DNA of 64,000 bases from Blumeriella jaapii (Eukaryota > Ascomycota > Leotiomycetes > Helotiales > Drepanopezizaceae), in the NCBI GenBank assembly GCA_009599575.1, contig VWND01000015.1, forward strand, positions 620,001 to 684,000. The letters run 5' to 3'. Made by a program: the position numbers and the translations under genes. A model generated the notes under the pieces. That model was not told the DNA's origin. It made no database searches and was given only the letters and a program-made list of their open reading frames with translations. This document shows, one piece after another, positions 22,622-33,729 of this stretch; position 1 is the stretch's first letter; each line of letters starts with the position of its first letter.

Positions 22622-23426
22622 TGACACTAAGCCAGTTAATGGCTGCTCAAGTTATGCACAGATGCTGCGTCTTAGGGTATATCACGAGAAATTATTTTTC
22701 AAGTTGACACCTCACGCTTTTGTGTGTGGTGAAGCGGGGACACCACCAAAGATCAAGCGAGGCACAGTAGCAGTAATAGTAGGCCGCCTTCCCACTATTA
22801 GACTTCAGCCCACGGGAAGACTCCACCAGATTCTACAGTATGTACATTGGTATCCTCACCACGAGCAGACTCATATCGTCGAATGGTAGCAGGTTCATCT
22901 CCCTGATTTCCTCAAGGCTCGCAGTTCCCTCGTTTTCGCTGCCTTTCCTTCCATCATTCAACGACGAATCGTGAGTCCACTTTGGCCAGGTGCACCAGAA
23001 ACTGTCCTGGGGATGACAGCTTCAGCCAAGGCCTCTCCTGCAAGACCCTACTGTACTATAGCTCAGGAATTGCTAGGTCCAGAGAGGATTGGTTGACTGG
23101 GAATTTTGTTCAGATAATGCTGCTGTGGTCATCAACGAGCGTATGCTGCGAGTTGGACTGTAGCAGTATCATGGAGACAAAGGGGATTTTGGCCACTGAT
23201 AAAGACAGAACATTAGGACTGAACAGAGGAATACACCGTACTGTCAGTATGGAAGTCTTGGGCTTTGCAAATTATGTTGTGTATACAGGCTGCATCAATC
23301 TGGCCACGCACAATACCTTGGTCACGAAGGCAAGTATCATTACACCATCACTTTGTCCCCTACCAATTAGCATTACTAGTAATTCATATCTAGCACCTTC
23401 ATTTAAAAGAATTCGTCATTGCCTAT
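22622..23426. other. Intergenic spacer
   Basis: An 805-bp spacer between tRNA-Asn and the 3' end of GPI1. One open frame of about 160 codons on the plus strand has no recognisable domain, and I do not call it. Confidence 0.35.
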
Positions 23427-26400
23427 CTAATTTTCATACCTTCTCCTCCCATTCCCGTTTAGTCGCTTGCCATTAACCTTCAGATCGCGCGCAGTTAGCT
23501 TCTTTGGCGCCTCTGCCGTCAACGCACGCCACATTTCCTTGATTCCGGCCCGCTTAGCAGGCAACATGCTGTACTGCAAGCTGTAAAGATTCTTGCGGTG
23601 AATAGGCGGAACGAATTTGCCAGTCGCGAGACACAAAAGCACGCGCGGCGAGAGGTAGTGTTTGCGGATCCGGTGTCCAAGTTGAAAGTACTGGTGGAAC
23701 ATTGCGCGGAAGGTTAGAGGGACCGACTGATTATGTTAGTGGTGGCATTTTAGGGTGTCATTGGAGAACAGCGGACCTTGAGGTAAATGTACGAGGTTGG
23801 GTGCGTTGCTAGGGTGTCCACAGTGGAGTCAACCAATTCATGGGTATCATCTTGAAGTTCAAAACGGATGCCACCTTCAATTGTTAGAAAATGATCAGGA
23901 GAAAAGACGGAGGATTCGTACCAGGCAATCTCTGAGAATCTTTTATTCTCAACATGAGCGCAAAAAGTGGAAAATGGTTCAGACATGCCAACCAAGTATC
24001 AAGGGCGGCCTTTAGTGAAATTATTGTCATGCGTGCGCATGCAAAAGTGAGGTAGAATACAATCACTGTGGGCAGGAGGAAGAAAAGAAGAGTGAACAAT
24101 ATTGTGCCCAGAAGAAGCTGATCCAGATCGTAGTCGCAAGAGTCGATGCGTTTTCGGAGGACATTGTGCTTCTTTCCACGGAAGAGCTGGAAGAGGGAGA
24201 GAAGTATGGTGTATTGCCAGTTGTAGATCCGAGCCGAGGCGAGATAGAAGGAGTAGATGTGAATGGTCAGGATGGATAGAAGATCCGAGAAAAGCGCGAT
24301 TGGCATGCTGGCACCCGCAAAGCTAGAAAAGCCAATGAACCAGATGACGTGCGGGAGTGCAGGACTCAATGTTTCAATACAACCTATTTGTAATTAGCGA
24401 GGCTATAGCATGGAGGTAGATTCTCTCTTACTACTCCAGTGGTCTATGACCCAAAGGAAGAGATCACCGAGGAATGCCGCTAGCTCATTGTTCAACTTCA
24501 AACCAGCCGGATAGTCCTAGAAAACATGTTAGGACTGGTTGAGAGTGCTCTAGATTCGACTTGCCATAAGCCATGCCAATGTGGTCTGTAGAGCTTTGAT
24601 CGAGTAACTGGTGAGGATATTCTCGATGAAATCAGCGATCCAACTGCTATTGTCAACCAAATACGAGCCTAGGGCAATGCCTATGATGACCTAGAACGAC
24701 CAAGCAAGGTCAGTGAGTGTAAATTGGGGCGAAAGAAGGGAAGGGAAGCCTCTTTACGTCGTTTGCCGTGAGCCTACAAGAAATTAGTCGCGAATTACGC
24801 AGCACGTGTGGATCTTACCAGAGGGTATTGTAGAATCGTATGTATTCTGGGTGGCTGTCTGTCACACTTTCCCAGTCAATCTTACGTTTCTGCAATGTGA
24901 GGTACTGGGTATGATCAGTGTCAATCACCACGAAGAGAAAACATCAAAAAGCAGGCTCCATGGTCCACTACGAAAGTCCTGGGTAGGGCAAAGTGCTTGT
25001 TTCGTATAACAAAGCACTTGATTGTTTTTCGCAGTCCCATCCAGATCGTGGAGAATGGTCACTGCCCAAGGCGGACAGGTATGATAGATATTCCGCAAGA
25101 GTCCGCCAACGATAGCTAGGCTTTGGAAGAATAACATTGGTACTGTGTGGAAGATTGTAGGAGACGTGGGAGATAGATGGGTTGGCTGTGACGCATAGGT
25201 ATCAACCACGGAGAAGGGAGATACATTTTAGAACAAGGCAATAACCCAAAAGTCAGAGAACAATTTACGTCTTGGGTCCCCCACCATGATAAGTGTACAC
25301 AAGACATGGGGAATTTACCATGACATGATAATCCAGATAACGAGGTCGACCTCAAAGTCACTGAGTCCGGGGACATTCAAAGGTAGAGGTGAGAACGTCC
25401 ACGGCTGGTATCCAGCATCCAGAGGTCTCCCGGAGTCCAGTACGTTAAGGTAGAAAACAAGTAACGAATAGGAAAGAGAAACTCACTTGCATTGGCAGGT
25501 AGCAAAATTGCTAGATAAAAGTCAGCAAATATATAGGGAAAACACAATAGAAGGTAATCGGACCTGCAGACGTATTTCCACTTGTTGCGCAGTGGCAGAT
25601 ACGTCCTTCAGAGCAGCATAATGCGGCTTAGCCCTCCATTCCAGGATGACAAGTAATGCCTCTGCAGCGACCCGATGGCATACAAGTCCAATTACGAAAG
25701 CGCGCCGTAGAATCGGATAGATGTAGATGGTAAGTAACTGCCAGATAGCCATGATCACGAAATCTCTCATTGTAGTAGCTGACTCAACTACACGTTCAGA
25801 GACACTCAGACTCCGACGGGAACGTCTACCAACGAGTGAGATGTTCTTTTGTAGTAAATTGTGTAGCTCGGACGAACAGTTGATTTGATTGACGATTCTT
25901 GGCAAGGCAAGCTCCTTTGGCGAGGCTGGATGCTTGGCGACAGTATGAAGCTTCAACTTTTCAATCAGGGCTTTCTTTTTCCTCCGGTTCTTCAACCCTT
26001 CTCGCTCTTCCTCTGCGTCCACTGTGCCAGGCTCATAGACCATCTCGGCCTTGTCTCCCAACGCCAGAGAAATAGGATTTAGTGAAATGTATTGCATCCG
26101 GTGGGGCAGCGGCCGCTTGAACACAATGATCTGTATTGTGGATGCTCGTGCGCAATAAATCCGGGGGACTTTGGTACTCAATCCTGTAGCCGCGTGCATT
26201 TGAAGATTGTCAAGTTCAGCGCCTGGGGTATTTGCAAGTCCCTGGATGATGGGTAAGTTAGCTACGTGCACGTCTTATAAAAGAAGATCCCGTTGCTCAA
26301 GATGAATGTAAGGCTGTCCGAGAAAGCGAAATACCAGATTCCCCGGGGACCTACCAGGACATGCATTGAAGGTTGTTTACATAATTCGAAAATTCGTTCG

Positions 26401-26644
26401 ATTGGATGTGTCGAATTTCGGAACAATGTGCCAACTTTTAGAGCATTTTCAACATTCAGAGCCTAGTGAACGTCAGTGAATCCTCGTTATCCGCACTAGT
26501 AAGACTCACGTCGACATCCTCCAGTATTGACACAACGAACACATCCAGTCCCGAGTTCCGCCAGCCAACAATTACCCCAGGCACATCGGATTTGGGTATG
26601 TCCTGAGGCCAGAATATTCTCATAAGCCCATCATGCTCGGGCAT
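23427..26644 (-). CDS. GPI1: GPI1, GPI-GlcNAc transferase subunit (PIG-Q homologue)
   Basis: Eleven exons (leftwards): 26510-26644, 26355-26462, 25564-26241, 25487-25510, 24819-24904, 24758-24773, 24565-24690, 24432-24516, 23922-24383, 23777-23874, 23427-23726; 705 aa, frame intact throughout. Gpi1 belongs to the ER-membrane complex that transfers GlcNAc to phosphatidylinositol, the first step of GPI-anchor synthesis. Landmarks: LMRIFWPQDIPKSD, PGVIVGWRNSGLDVFV, QFCYLPMQ-YLTLQKRKIDWESV, DSHPEYIRFYNTLW, NVLRKRIDSCDYDLDQLLLG and several hydrophobic spans. Exons of 24 and 16 nt and a GC-AG intron (24517-24564) are supported by exact restoration of conserved sequence. The intron 24905-25486 is unusually long. 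An in-frame ATG at 26749 is an alternative start but overlaps the neighbouring reading frame. Confidence 0.92.
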
Positions 26645-26738
26645 GACAGCTTCCTTCAGCCAGAAACCCTCTCTAGAACGAGCCCCGCCGTCGGAGTTGT
26701 TCCCTCGCAGATATCCCCGCGCTTCCAGACCGTGGATG

Positions 26739-27056
26739 CTAATCTTCATTAGCTGTGCTGTGTCGAATGCGCCAGAAGGGTAGGGTGCCCACTAAATCTG
26801 TTTCCCTGGAGGCCAGTCTTTCCACCGGAATTATGAAAAGGAAGAAAAAGAGGGAAAGAATTGCGAAACCTTTGGCTGTACGCGTCTGTTCAAAGTTAGA
26901 CTCCTGTACCAATTCTCCGTCAAGAAGGGGACTTGCGACAACTCCGTGGTCCCAAGCAAAGATCGCGAGCTCATAAAGTCGCGTAACCAGATCCCACCTC
27001 GCAGTGATGTAGCCGGCTACGAAGATCGCAAGAGTGAGAACTGAAAAAGGGTGCAT
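26739..27056 (-). CDS. Small two-span membrane protein, conserved type, unknown function
   Basis: 105 codons read leftwards from the ATG at 27056. Two hydrophobic segments are visible: HPFSVLTLAIFVAGYI near the start and GFAILSLFFFLFIIPV in the second half, with WDLVTRLYELAIFAWDHG between them. A possible in-frame 54-57-nt intron (TCTAAC branch, GAACAG acceptor) would join the DHGV region to RTAKGFAIL and remove a polar insert. The stop at 26739 lies 95 bp before the preferred GPI1 start, in the same direction, so the two genes are extremely close or partly overlapping. I do not recognise a named family. Composition and segment layout look like real protein rather than chance frame. Confidence 0.55.
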   Translation of the reverse strand: MHPFSVLTLAIFVAGYITARWDLVTRLYELAIFAWDHGVVASPLLDGELVQESNFEQTRTAKGFAILSLFFFLFIIPVERLASRETDLVGTLPFWRIRHSTANED

Positions 27057-27778
27057 GAATTTCCGTTGGTCGCTTCAGCATCGCCGTCGTTCGTTGGCAC
27101 CTAGGCAGGCGTAGGACGCTTGGGTGGAGTCGATTCTTCCTTCACCTGAGCGGATCGACAAAGCTCGGGATGCGATGAGGGGAAGAGTAAGGTCGACGTA
27201 GATATCGCAAAGATCGTGACGGCGCGATCAAAATCGTGCGACTCCTCGCTATTACGGACGAGTTGACGAGGCCCCCAGCATAGTGTCCAAGATGGTGCGG
27301 AGCTACGGTACTTGTGGGGGACGTGATTTTTGACTTACCCTTATCCCTGGGTTGACGCAGATCACGTGTATACATTGTACATTACAGTACTGTGTATGTA
27401 CTGTGCAGTAGGTACACGATGTTGTCTATACGGTCCTGTATTGTAATAACGTCGAATTTCAGTCTCACCGCGGCAGCTGAAGGAAAAGGGGAAAGATCTC
27501 CAGCCGGATTTCCAAGCCGGATCTGGAATGTTTGTTCTATAAAGAAAATGCTTGACTTCTACTGTACCTTGGGGAAGACGGAGCGAAGTAAAGGACGAAA
27601 GCAACCTAGGACTGCAACATTTTGATACAGGCTCAATCCGTGAGTGCAGATGTTCCTCAGCATAAGCCAGAGACGAGTCTTGTAGAAACACGCTCTACGC
27701 CTAACCCTAACGCCGTCCCATTGCCGGCTATCTACACAGTACAGCAAAAGATCGAGTACATATCCATTTCCTGCTGTG
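27057..27778. other. Intergenic spacer
   Basis: A 720-bp spacer between the end of MDM35 and the start of the small membrane protein gene. It contains a GTACAGTAC-type cluster at 27372-27430 and a short telomere-like string CTAACCCTAA at 27701. No gene is supported. Confidence 0.35.
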
Positions 27779-28219
27779 TTCTACACAGATTAACCAACCA
27801 TCCTTGACCAGATCTGATAGGGATGACTCACACTTCCGCCGCATGTGGACAGCATCGTTCTCTCTGTGATCTTCTCTGGCTTCCTCCAACATCTTGTCAA
27901 TGCCACGGTCCTGGAGAGCCACCTGTCGGACTTTAAAAATGCATTCACACCCGGCGACTGGCTTACATACTGTTAAGCACTTCTTGTAATCCTTGAACAA
28001 TGGTTCGCATTCGTCTGTAGTAGCCTGCCCTCTCAAGTATTCTGCTCCAGTACTGTTAGAGGGCTCTTGCATGGAGGCGAGGCATCAACCTACTTTCGCT
28101 ATACCACTTCAGAAAACAAGAATCATAACGCCTAGAAAGAGTTAACGCATGAAGACTTTGTGATACAAGGCTTACTACTCTTTCATATCATTGCACTCCG
28201 GAGCCAACGAAGCAGACAT
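27779..28219 (-). CDS. MDM35: MDM35 (TRIAP1-type twin CX9C protein)
   Basis: Exons (leftwards) 28179-28219, 28095-28132, 27971-28041, 27832-27922 and 27779-27780; 80 aa. Together they read MSASLAPECNDMKERYDSC, FLKWYSEKYLRG, TTDECEPLFKDYKKCLT, VALQDRGIDKMLEEARED. The cysteines form two CX9C motifs. Mdm35 is an intermembrane-space chaperone that binds Ups/PRELI proteins and enables phosphatidic acid transfer between mitochondrial membranes. In the last step the splice after MRRK (GTGAGT donor) to a TGTGTAG acceptor builds a TAA stop across the junction. Without that splice the frame runs on to 27728 with a Cys-containing tail. Four introns in 80 codons is unusually dense. The gene is divergent from RRP6 (206 bp between starts). 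Confidence 0.88.
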
Positions 28220-28425
28220 TTTCAACTGATAATAACCTGAGGAAGGTTGATAGCGAAAGCTTGTGTCACGACGGAGCATTCACTGAGTACTCTGTAGAGC
28301 TAGCAATTCTCGGCGCGATTAAGGGCCGAGAGTGGTCCGTGCCTGATTTCGTGGACCTTTTTTTTGTGCCGCATTTCATGCCGCATTCCCTTTACCACAC
28401 AACAACTACGTCCGAATTCTCACTG

Positions 28426-30984
28426 ATGGACCAGGCGCAAGACTTCAAGTCCTTGCAGGACCAAGTCCAAGCCGCGCTGATTTCTACGACGCGAACCGCC
28501 GGCCAAATATCCGCTGAAGATCTGAGTTTCCATCGGTCCTTCAACCCTGAGGTCGGCTCTGCTCTGGATGAGCAAAGTGAACGTGTGCTTGCTTTGGCCA
28601 GCGCATTACTCAAATCAGCGACGTCGATATCGGAACTGCAGGCGCCATCTTTGGAGGATGCCGATGATGTGGAGAACAGTTGGCGCAACGTGGTAGATGT
28701 CGTTGATTCCTTGCTGGAGAAGTCGGATACCTGCCTCGACGAATACACCGGAGTGATCAAGCGCAAGGATTCCAGCATTGAGCCCTCTATTCAGGTAGGA
28801 CAGTCTACCCTCGGTGAATGATTATCTCTGAAGCTTACTTCCTCTAGATTCCCTCAAGGTCCAAGAAACACGGACACGCAAATGCGTATCGAAACCAAAA
28901 TCTGCTCAAGCCTCAACTCGGCTTCCATGTTAAACCCAACAACGAAGATAACTCACCCTGGAAACCTATCCTCTCCTCCAAACCCCACGCTGTCATTCCT
29001 CTTGAGGAGAGCTTGGGCATGTTGACAAATGAGTTCGGTCAGGTACAGTATGACTATCACAAACTCTCATCATTGCTGTTGTTGCCCCCCGACGCGGCAA
29101 TGCGGTTTTTCTGATGAAGCTGACAATGCTGACAAGGTTTACAGGTACCGCCACCCTTACGAACATGAGATTATGCACCTAGAATACCCAGAGTCTGTGT
29201 ACCTAAAAGCAGATCCTATTCACTACCTGCCTTTCGAGACTACTACTGCGACTTTCGTTGATACTGAGGAGGGTGTGCTGGAAATGCTAGAAGAGTTGAA
29301 GGGCGCAAGCGAAATAGCGATAGATCTCGAACACCACGACCAAAGATCGTACGTAGGTCTGGTATCGTTGATGCAGATCAGCACTCGAGACAAGGACTGG
29401 ATCGTGGACACATTGAGACCCTGGAGACAGAACCTACAAATTCTCAACGAAGTCCTCGCTGACCCGAAGATCACCAAAGTCTTTCACGGCGCATACATGG
29501 ACATTGTCTGGCTCCAACGAGATCTTGGTCTCTACGTTGTCGGACTTTTCGATACTTACCACGCGAGTCGGGCTCTAGGCTATGCTGGGGCAAGTCTGGC
29601 GTTTCTTCTTAAAAAGTTCATCGGCTTCGATGCGGACAAGCAATATCAGATGGCTGATTGGAGAATACGGTGAGAGAAAGAGGTTACGCTTCAAAGGTGG
29701 AACATTTACTGATTCATTAGACCGTTACCAGCTGAGATGTTCTTCTACGCCAGAGCCGATACCCATTTTCTTCTCTACATCTTCGATATGATGCGCAACG
29801 AGCTAGTAGATAGGTCGAACCCTGAAGTGCCAGACGAGAACAGATTGGAGACAACTCTCCAGAAATCTAAGGAAACTTCTCTTCTCCGCTACGAGCGCCA
29901 AGTATACAATTCAGAAAACGGAAAGGGTCCTGGAGGATGGTTCGCGCAGCTCAACAAGACGCCATCTCTCTTCAGCAATGAGCAATTTGCCGTCTTCAGA
30001 GCCGTCCATGAGTGGCGGGACATCATCGCTCGTAATGACGATGATAGCCCGGCATTTGTGCTGCCTCAGCACGCTCTCTTGAGTCTGGCAAAGGTGATGC
30101 CAACGGACATGGTAAGTGTCTTGAGCCTTGTCAAATCTGGTTCGCACAGCGTGAAGTCTCGTGCAGCAGAGTTACTCGATATCATAAAATCGGCCAAACT
30201 AAGTGGTAAGGACGGACCAAGCATGATAGATGTCCTCAGATCCGACCCGTCGGCGTCTACGCAGTCTGCAATACCGAAGTCCAAATTAGGACTCGCAATC
30301 GCAAAAGTTGAGCCAAAGCCTTTAGTTGCAATGATGGATGAAGGCGAACTCCGCAGTTCGAACTCGGCATTCTGGGGAGGCGCTTTTGGAAGTAGCATTT
30401 GGGACACGCCCGACTCGCCTCGTAGGAAGGTTGGCAAGAACGATAACTTACGTCTCGCTATCCCCCTACCTCCATTGTCTCTCGAGATATTCGGAACGCC
30501 GCAAGGTTTCGCAGAGCAGGCCGAAGTTGCACAACAAACGCCTCTTCCCGATAGCCCGCCGCCGCCTCCACCCAAGTCCGAGGAGGCGTTTGTCCTGAAG
30601 CGCGGGGCAAAGCGGAAGAGCGAGGCTATTTCGGATGTTGAGGAAGGGGGTGACAATCAATACGATATCTCGCTGGATGTCGATGACGATGATACGAAAG
30701 CAGCAAAAGCGCAACGGAAAGCGGACAGACGAGCTCGGAAAGCAGCTTTGAAAGCCGCAAAGGCTAGTCAGGCAACCAACGACGCGGATGAAGACGATGA
30801 AGAGCCTTTCGACTACAGTAAAGCCGAGTCGGTACTGCATGGGAAGAAGGATGCGGAAAAGGGCGTCAAGAAGAAGAAGGTGCAGGCGCCAATGGATCCG
30901 TATGTCAAGAGTGCGGATGCGCCAAAGGGGATGAGGAGGTTGCAGACGGAGAGGGCAGGGAAGAGTCATACATTTAAGGACTGA
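28426..30984 (+). CDS. RRP6: RRP6, nuclear exosome 3'-5' exoribonuclease (EXOSC10)
   Basis: Exons 28426-28794, 28848-29042, 29137-29669 and 29721-30984; 786 aa. Rrp6 is the nuclear exosome's distributive RNase D-type exonuclease, trimming rRNA, snRNA and snoRNA and degrading aberrant transcripts. Order: PMC2NT-like N-terminal domain (residues ~1-110); YRHPYEHEI; DEDD-Y exonuclease with EIAIDLEHHD (Exo I), KVFHGAYMDIVWLQRD (Exo II) and AEMFFYARADTHFLLYI (Exo III with Tyr and Asp); an HRDC domain from FRAVHEWRDIIARN; and a Lys/Asp-rich tail typical of nuclear targeting. Intron 2 uses an AAG acceptor (GACAAG), chosen because it restores FGQVYRYRHPYEHE. All catalytic acidic residues appear present. 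Confidence 0.93.
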
Positions 30985-31674
30985 GGAGCGGAGGGAGTAT
31001 GGATGTGAGATAATGAAATCCTCAATGGCGGCAGATGCTTGGAAAGCCAGGAATTGCCTATGCCAGGGCTGGGGTCACACAAGTGGCTGCCGTAGCCGAG
31101 TCGGTGGATGTAGCTGCGTCCTGATATACCCGCTAGTCGTTGTGGCTTCGATCTTTCGCGTATAAGGTCAAAGAAGTCCACGCTTGTTGATGTAAGGCAG
31201 ATGTTGGATGCTATTGACCCTCAAGAATGCAAGGCCGTCAAAGCCTGTTTGGACTGTAGTGATCAACTGCAAGTTCCATCTTGTTGGGGTGGATTCATTT
31301 AGCATACAGATAGTTTGACTCAGGGTATGTCAAAGTGAGATCACTCGTTTTTTCCACCTAACTACAGTATCGTAGGTAGTGTAAGCACGAGCCTTGTTGA
31401 CATCTACAAGTGACCTGGTTCAGACTCGCCTAATTGTGAACGAAAGGATGTCTTACAGGCTGCTTCAAACAAATGGCGAGAATGCTCGAAGAAGTGCAGT
31501 TAATCCTTCGTATCCGCTATCTTCCCATCTGTTCTTCCACTATGTAGCCATCCAACCCTTTTATCAACCAATCTATATACATCTGTGCTGCAGGCGTAGA
31601 CAATTCTCAGATGCGTCTTCCCTTCCCGGGGCTATACTTAGGTATTGTCCTGTCACCTTCTTTACCACTCATTT
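30985..31674. other. Convergent 3' spacer
   Basis: A 690-bp spacer between two convergent genes. Nothing recognised beyond AT-rich 3' flanks. Confidence 0.3.
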
Positions 31675-33666
31675 TCAACTCAAATCCATCTTCTCTCCCT
31701 GTGCTACCTCACCACCATCCTTGCCCTCCCCAGGCCACTCAACCTTCCTCATCAACCAGCCAATAACTCCCCATAGAATCCCCATCGCCTCCACCCTGTC
31801 CACGCCCAGGTAAAGATCGAACCACCTGCTCCTCCACACCTCGACCCGGTGCCACTCCTCCGTCTCCCCTCCCGCAAGCACATCCATCAAGCCGTCCGGC
31901 ACACGCGCCCTCACAATGCAAACGTGGTGATTCAAGGCGCTCACCAGGAACACATCGTCGTACCCGCTACCGGGCACCTTCCCAATAGCCTCGTAGCGCG
32001 CCCGGCGGTCCCACGTTGCGGACGGCGGGTTCATCTTGCGGTACGACTCGTACATCGCCATCATGATCCCCTCCTTGCCTTTCTTGGAGCGTTTGGCTAG
32101 CGCGGGCTCGCGGTCCGCGATGCCGTTTATCTGCCGCTTCACTTCGTTCGCCATCTTGACACTCGCGACCTCGTCCACGGGCTTGGAGGGCAGTTTCTCC
32201 GGCAGGCCAGCAGCAGCAAGGGCCAGAGCAGCTTCTTCGGCTTTGTCGCCTTCCCTGCCGATGGGGCCCCCTGGGCCACCGCCCCACCGGGGAGTGGTCG
32301 CCCACCATTTGCCCTCCCCGAAACGCTTCTCTGTTTTGCCCTCACGGGCTCGCTGTTGCGCCGTGAGAAGTATGGCGACGACTTCGCGGGCCAGATCGAG
32401 AGTTTCGTCGGCTGGATTCGCGAATGTGTGGGTTGCGCGTGCGGAGACAGCAGCGACCGGTCCTTCCACAATGCCGGCGCGTGCTGCAGAGCGCTCGACA
32501 GGCGTGCGGTAGATGAACATGGCTGACGAGTTGAAGGTTGAAGGAGGAGGAGTTGCGTGTGGTGGTACCCGCGGGGACGGGGTGAGCTGGAGGCGTGGTT
32601 CTGTCCGCGAGGGGGAGACGCTGCATCCGAAGTCATAAGCAACGAGCTTGACGAAAGCCATGATGAGATTCTGACGGTAGTCTTGGGGGAGCTGGGCACC
32701 ATTACCAACCGCCACGTGCGTTTGCATTCGGCTTGGAACTGTAGACTGCTCGGCGTCTTCTGTGTTGGTGGCGCATGCCTGGGCATTGGGTGGCAGGGAC
32801 GTGTCGGGCCAGTAGCTCGAGAAGAGCTCCAGATTTTTGTAGAATTCGTAGGCATTCCCCAGCCGTGTGGGCGTCTCTCCTGTTGGTGCCGGGATCCGTC
32901 GAATGCTTCTGAAGGCAGCCGTGTTATCTATGAGAAGCTCTTTTTGACGTTCTCGGTAGGTCTGCGCTCCAGGTGAAAGATGGCCATTGGCGAGAGGTTT
33001 TCGTGTTGCTTCATTTGCCTCTGATAGGTCGTCTACTGGTATCTTGTTCCATTCCTCGACCTGTGGAAGGTAGCTGGCATCTGGGACGAGGTTCTGTGGG
33101 GAGGCATCTGATATCACGTGGATCCCGGCAGCCTCGAAAACAGATTGCTTGATATCGGTCGGCCGGTGGATCTTCTGTATTACTTCGACCAAGGGAAGAT
33201 TGGCCTGTGTCCGTGATACTTTCTCTGGTGACTGTGGTGTGCATTTGGGGAACTTGACTGGCGTTGGAGGTCCGATTACTCTTGTTTTCCCATCTGCTGG
33301 CGGCGAGATAACACCTATCGAAGAGCATGTGTGAGGACTGGTCTCAACCGAAGGTCGTCTATAGGGGAATCGAGCAATGATGAGGCCTGTAAAATCAGGG
33401 TTTTCTGAGATCTGAGGTGTAGTTTTGGCAGCCCTCTGCGCAGTATGTACAAAACGCACAGCTTGACGATTGACCACAGATGAAATGTGACTCGGGAGGG
33501 AGTAGAAGGGCGCCAACACACATAGAAAGCGTCGAAATGAAATGCTTGACACGCACGCATCGAGGCAAAACAGTAACAAAGGACCGTGGGATGGAATGCC
33601 GACGTAAAGAGAAACCCGATCGAGGGAAGGCTACTGCTTACCTAGGTTTCTCAGAGCCGCGAACAT
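31675..33666 (-). CDS. Uncharacterised fungal protein with mitochondrial presequence
   Basis: Exons (leftwards) 33642-33666 and 31675-33461; 603 aa. The splice (GTAAGC donor, GTCAAG acceptor, 180-nt intron) gives MFAALRNLAVRFVHTAQR, a positively charged amphipathic N-terminus typical of matrix import. An unspliced start inside the intron (33579) would give a less convincing N-terminus. The body has no domain I can name. A Pro/Ser-rich first half is followed by a better ordered C-terminal part with WWATTPRWGGGPGGPIGRE, ARYEAIGKVPGSGYDDVF, LVSALNHHVCIVRARVPDG and a Trp-rich end (VEVWRSRWFDLYLGVDRVEA, GILWGVIGWLMRKV). The ordered C-terminal composition suggests a conserved protein. Function unknown. 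Confidence 0.7.
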
Positions 33667-33680
33667 GGCGGCGAAAATGT

Positions 33681-33729
<49 letters not shown>

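Noticed and set aside
22982..23476. Plus-strand frame of 164 codons downstream of GPI1
   Set aside because: No domain, biased composition, and it overlaps the GPI1 last exon in antisense.
27699..27713. Telomere-like string (TTAGGGTTAGG on the minus strand)
   Set aside because: Barely two repeat units in the middle of a gene-rich region; too short to be an interstitial telomere.
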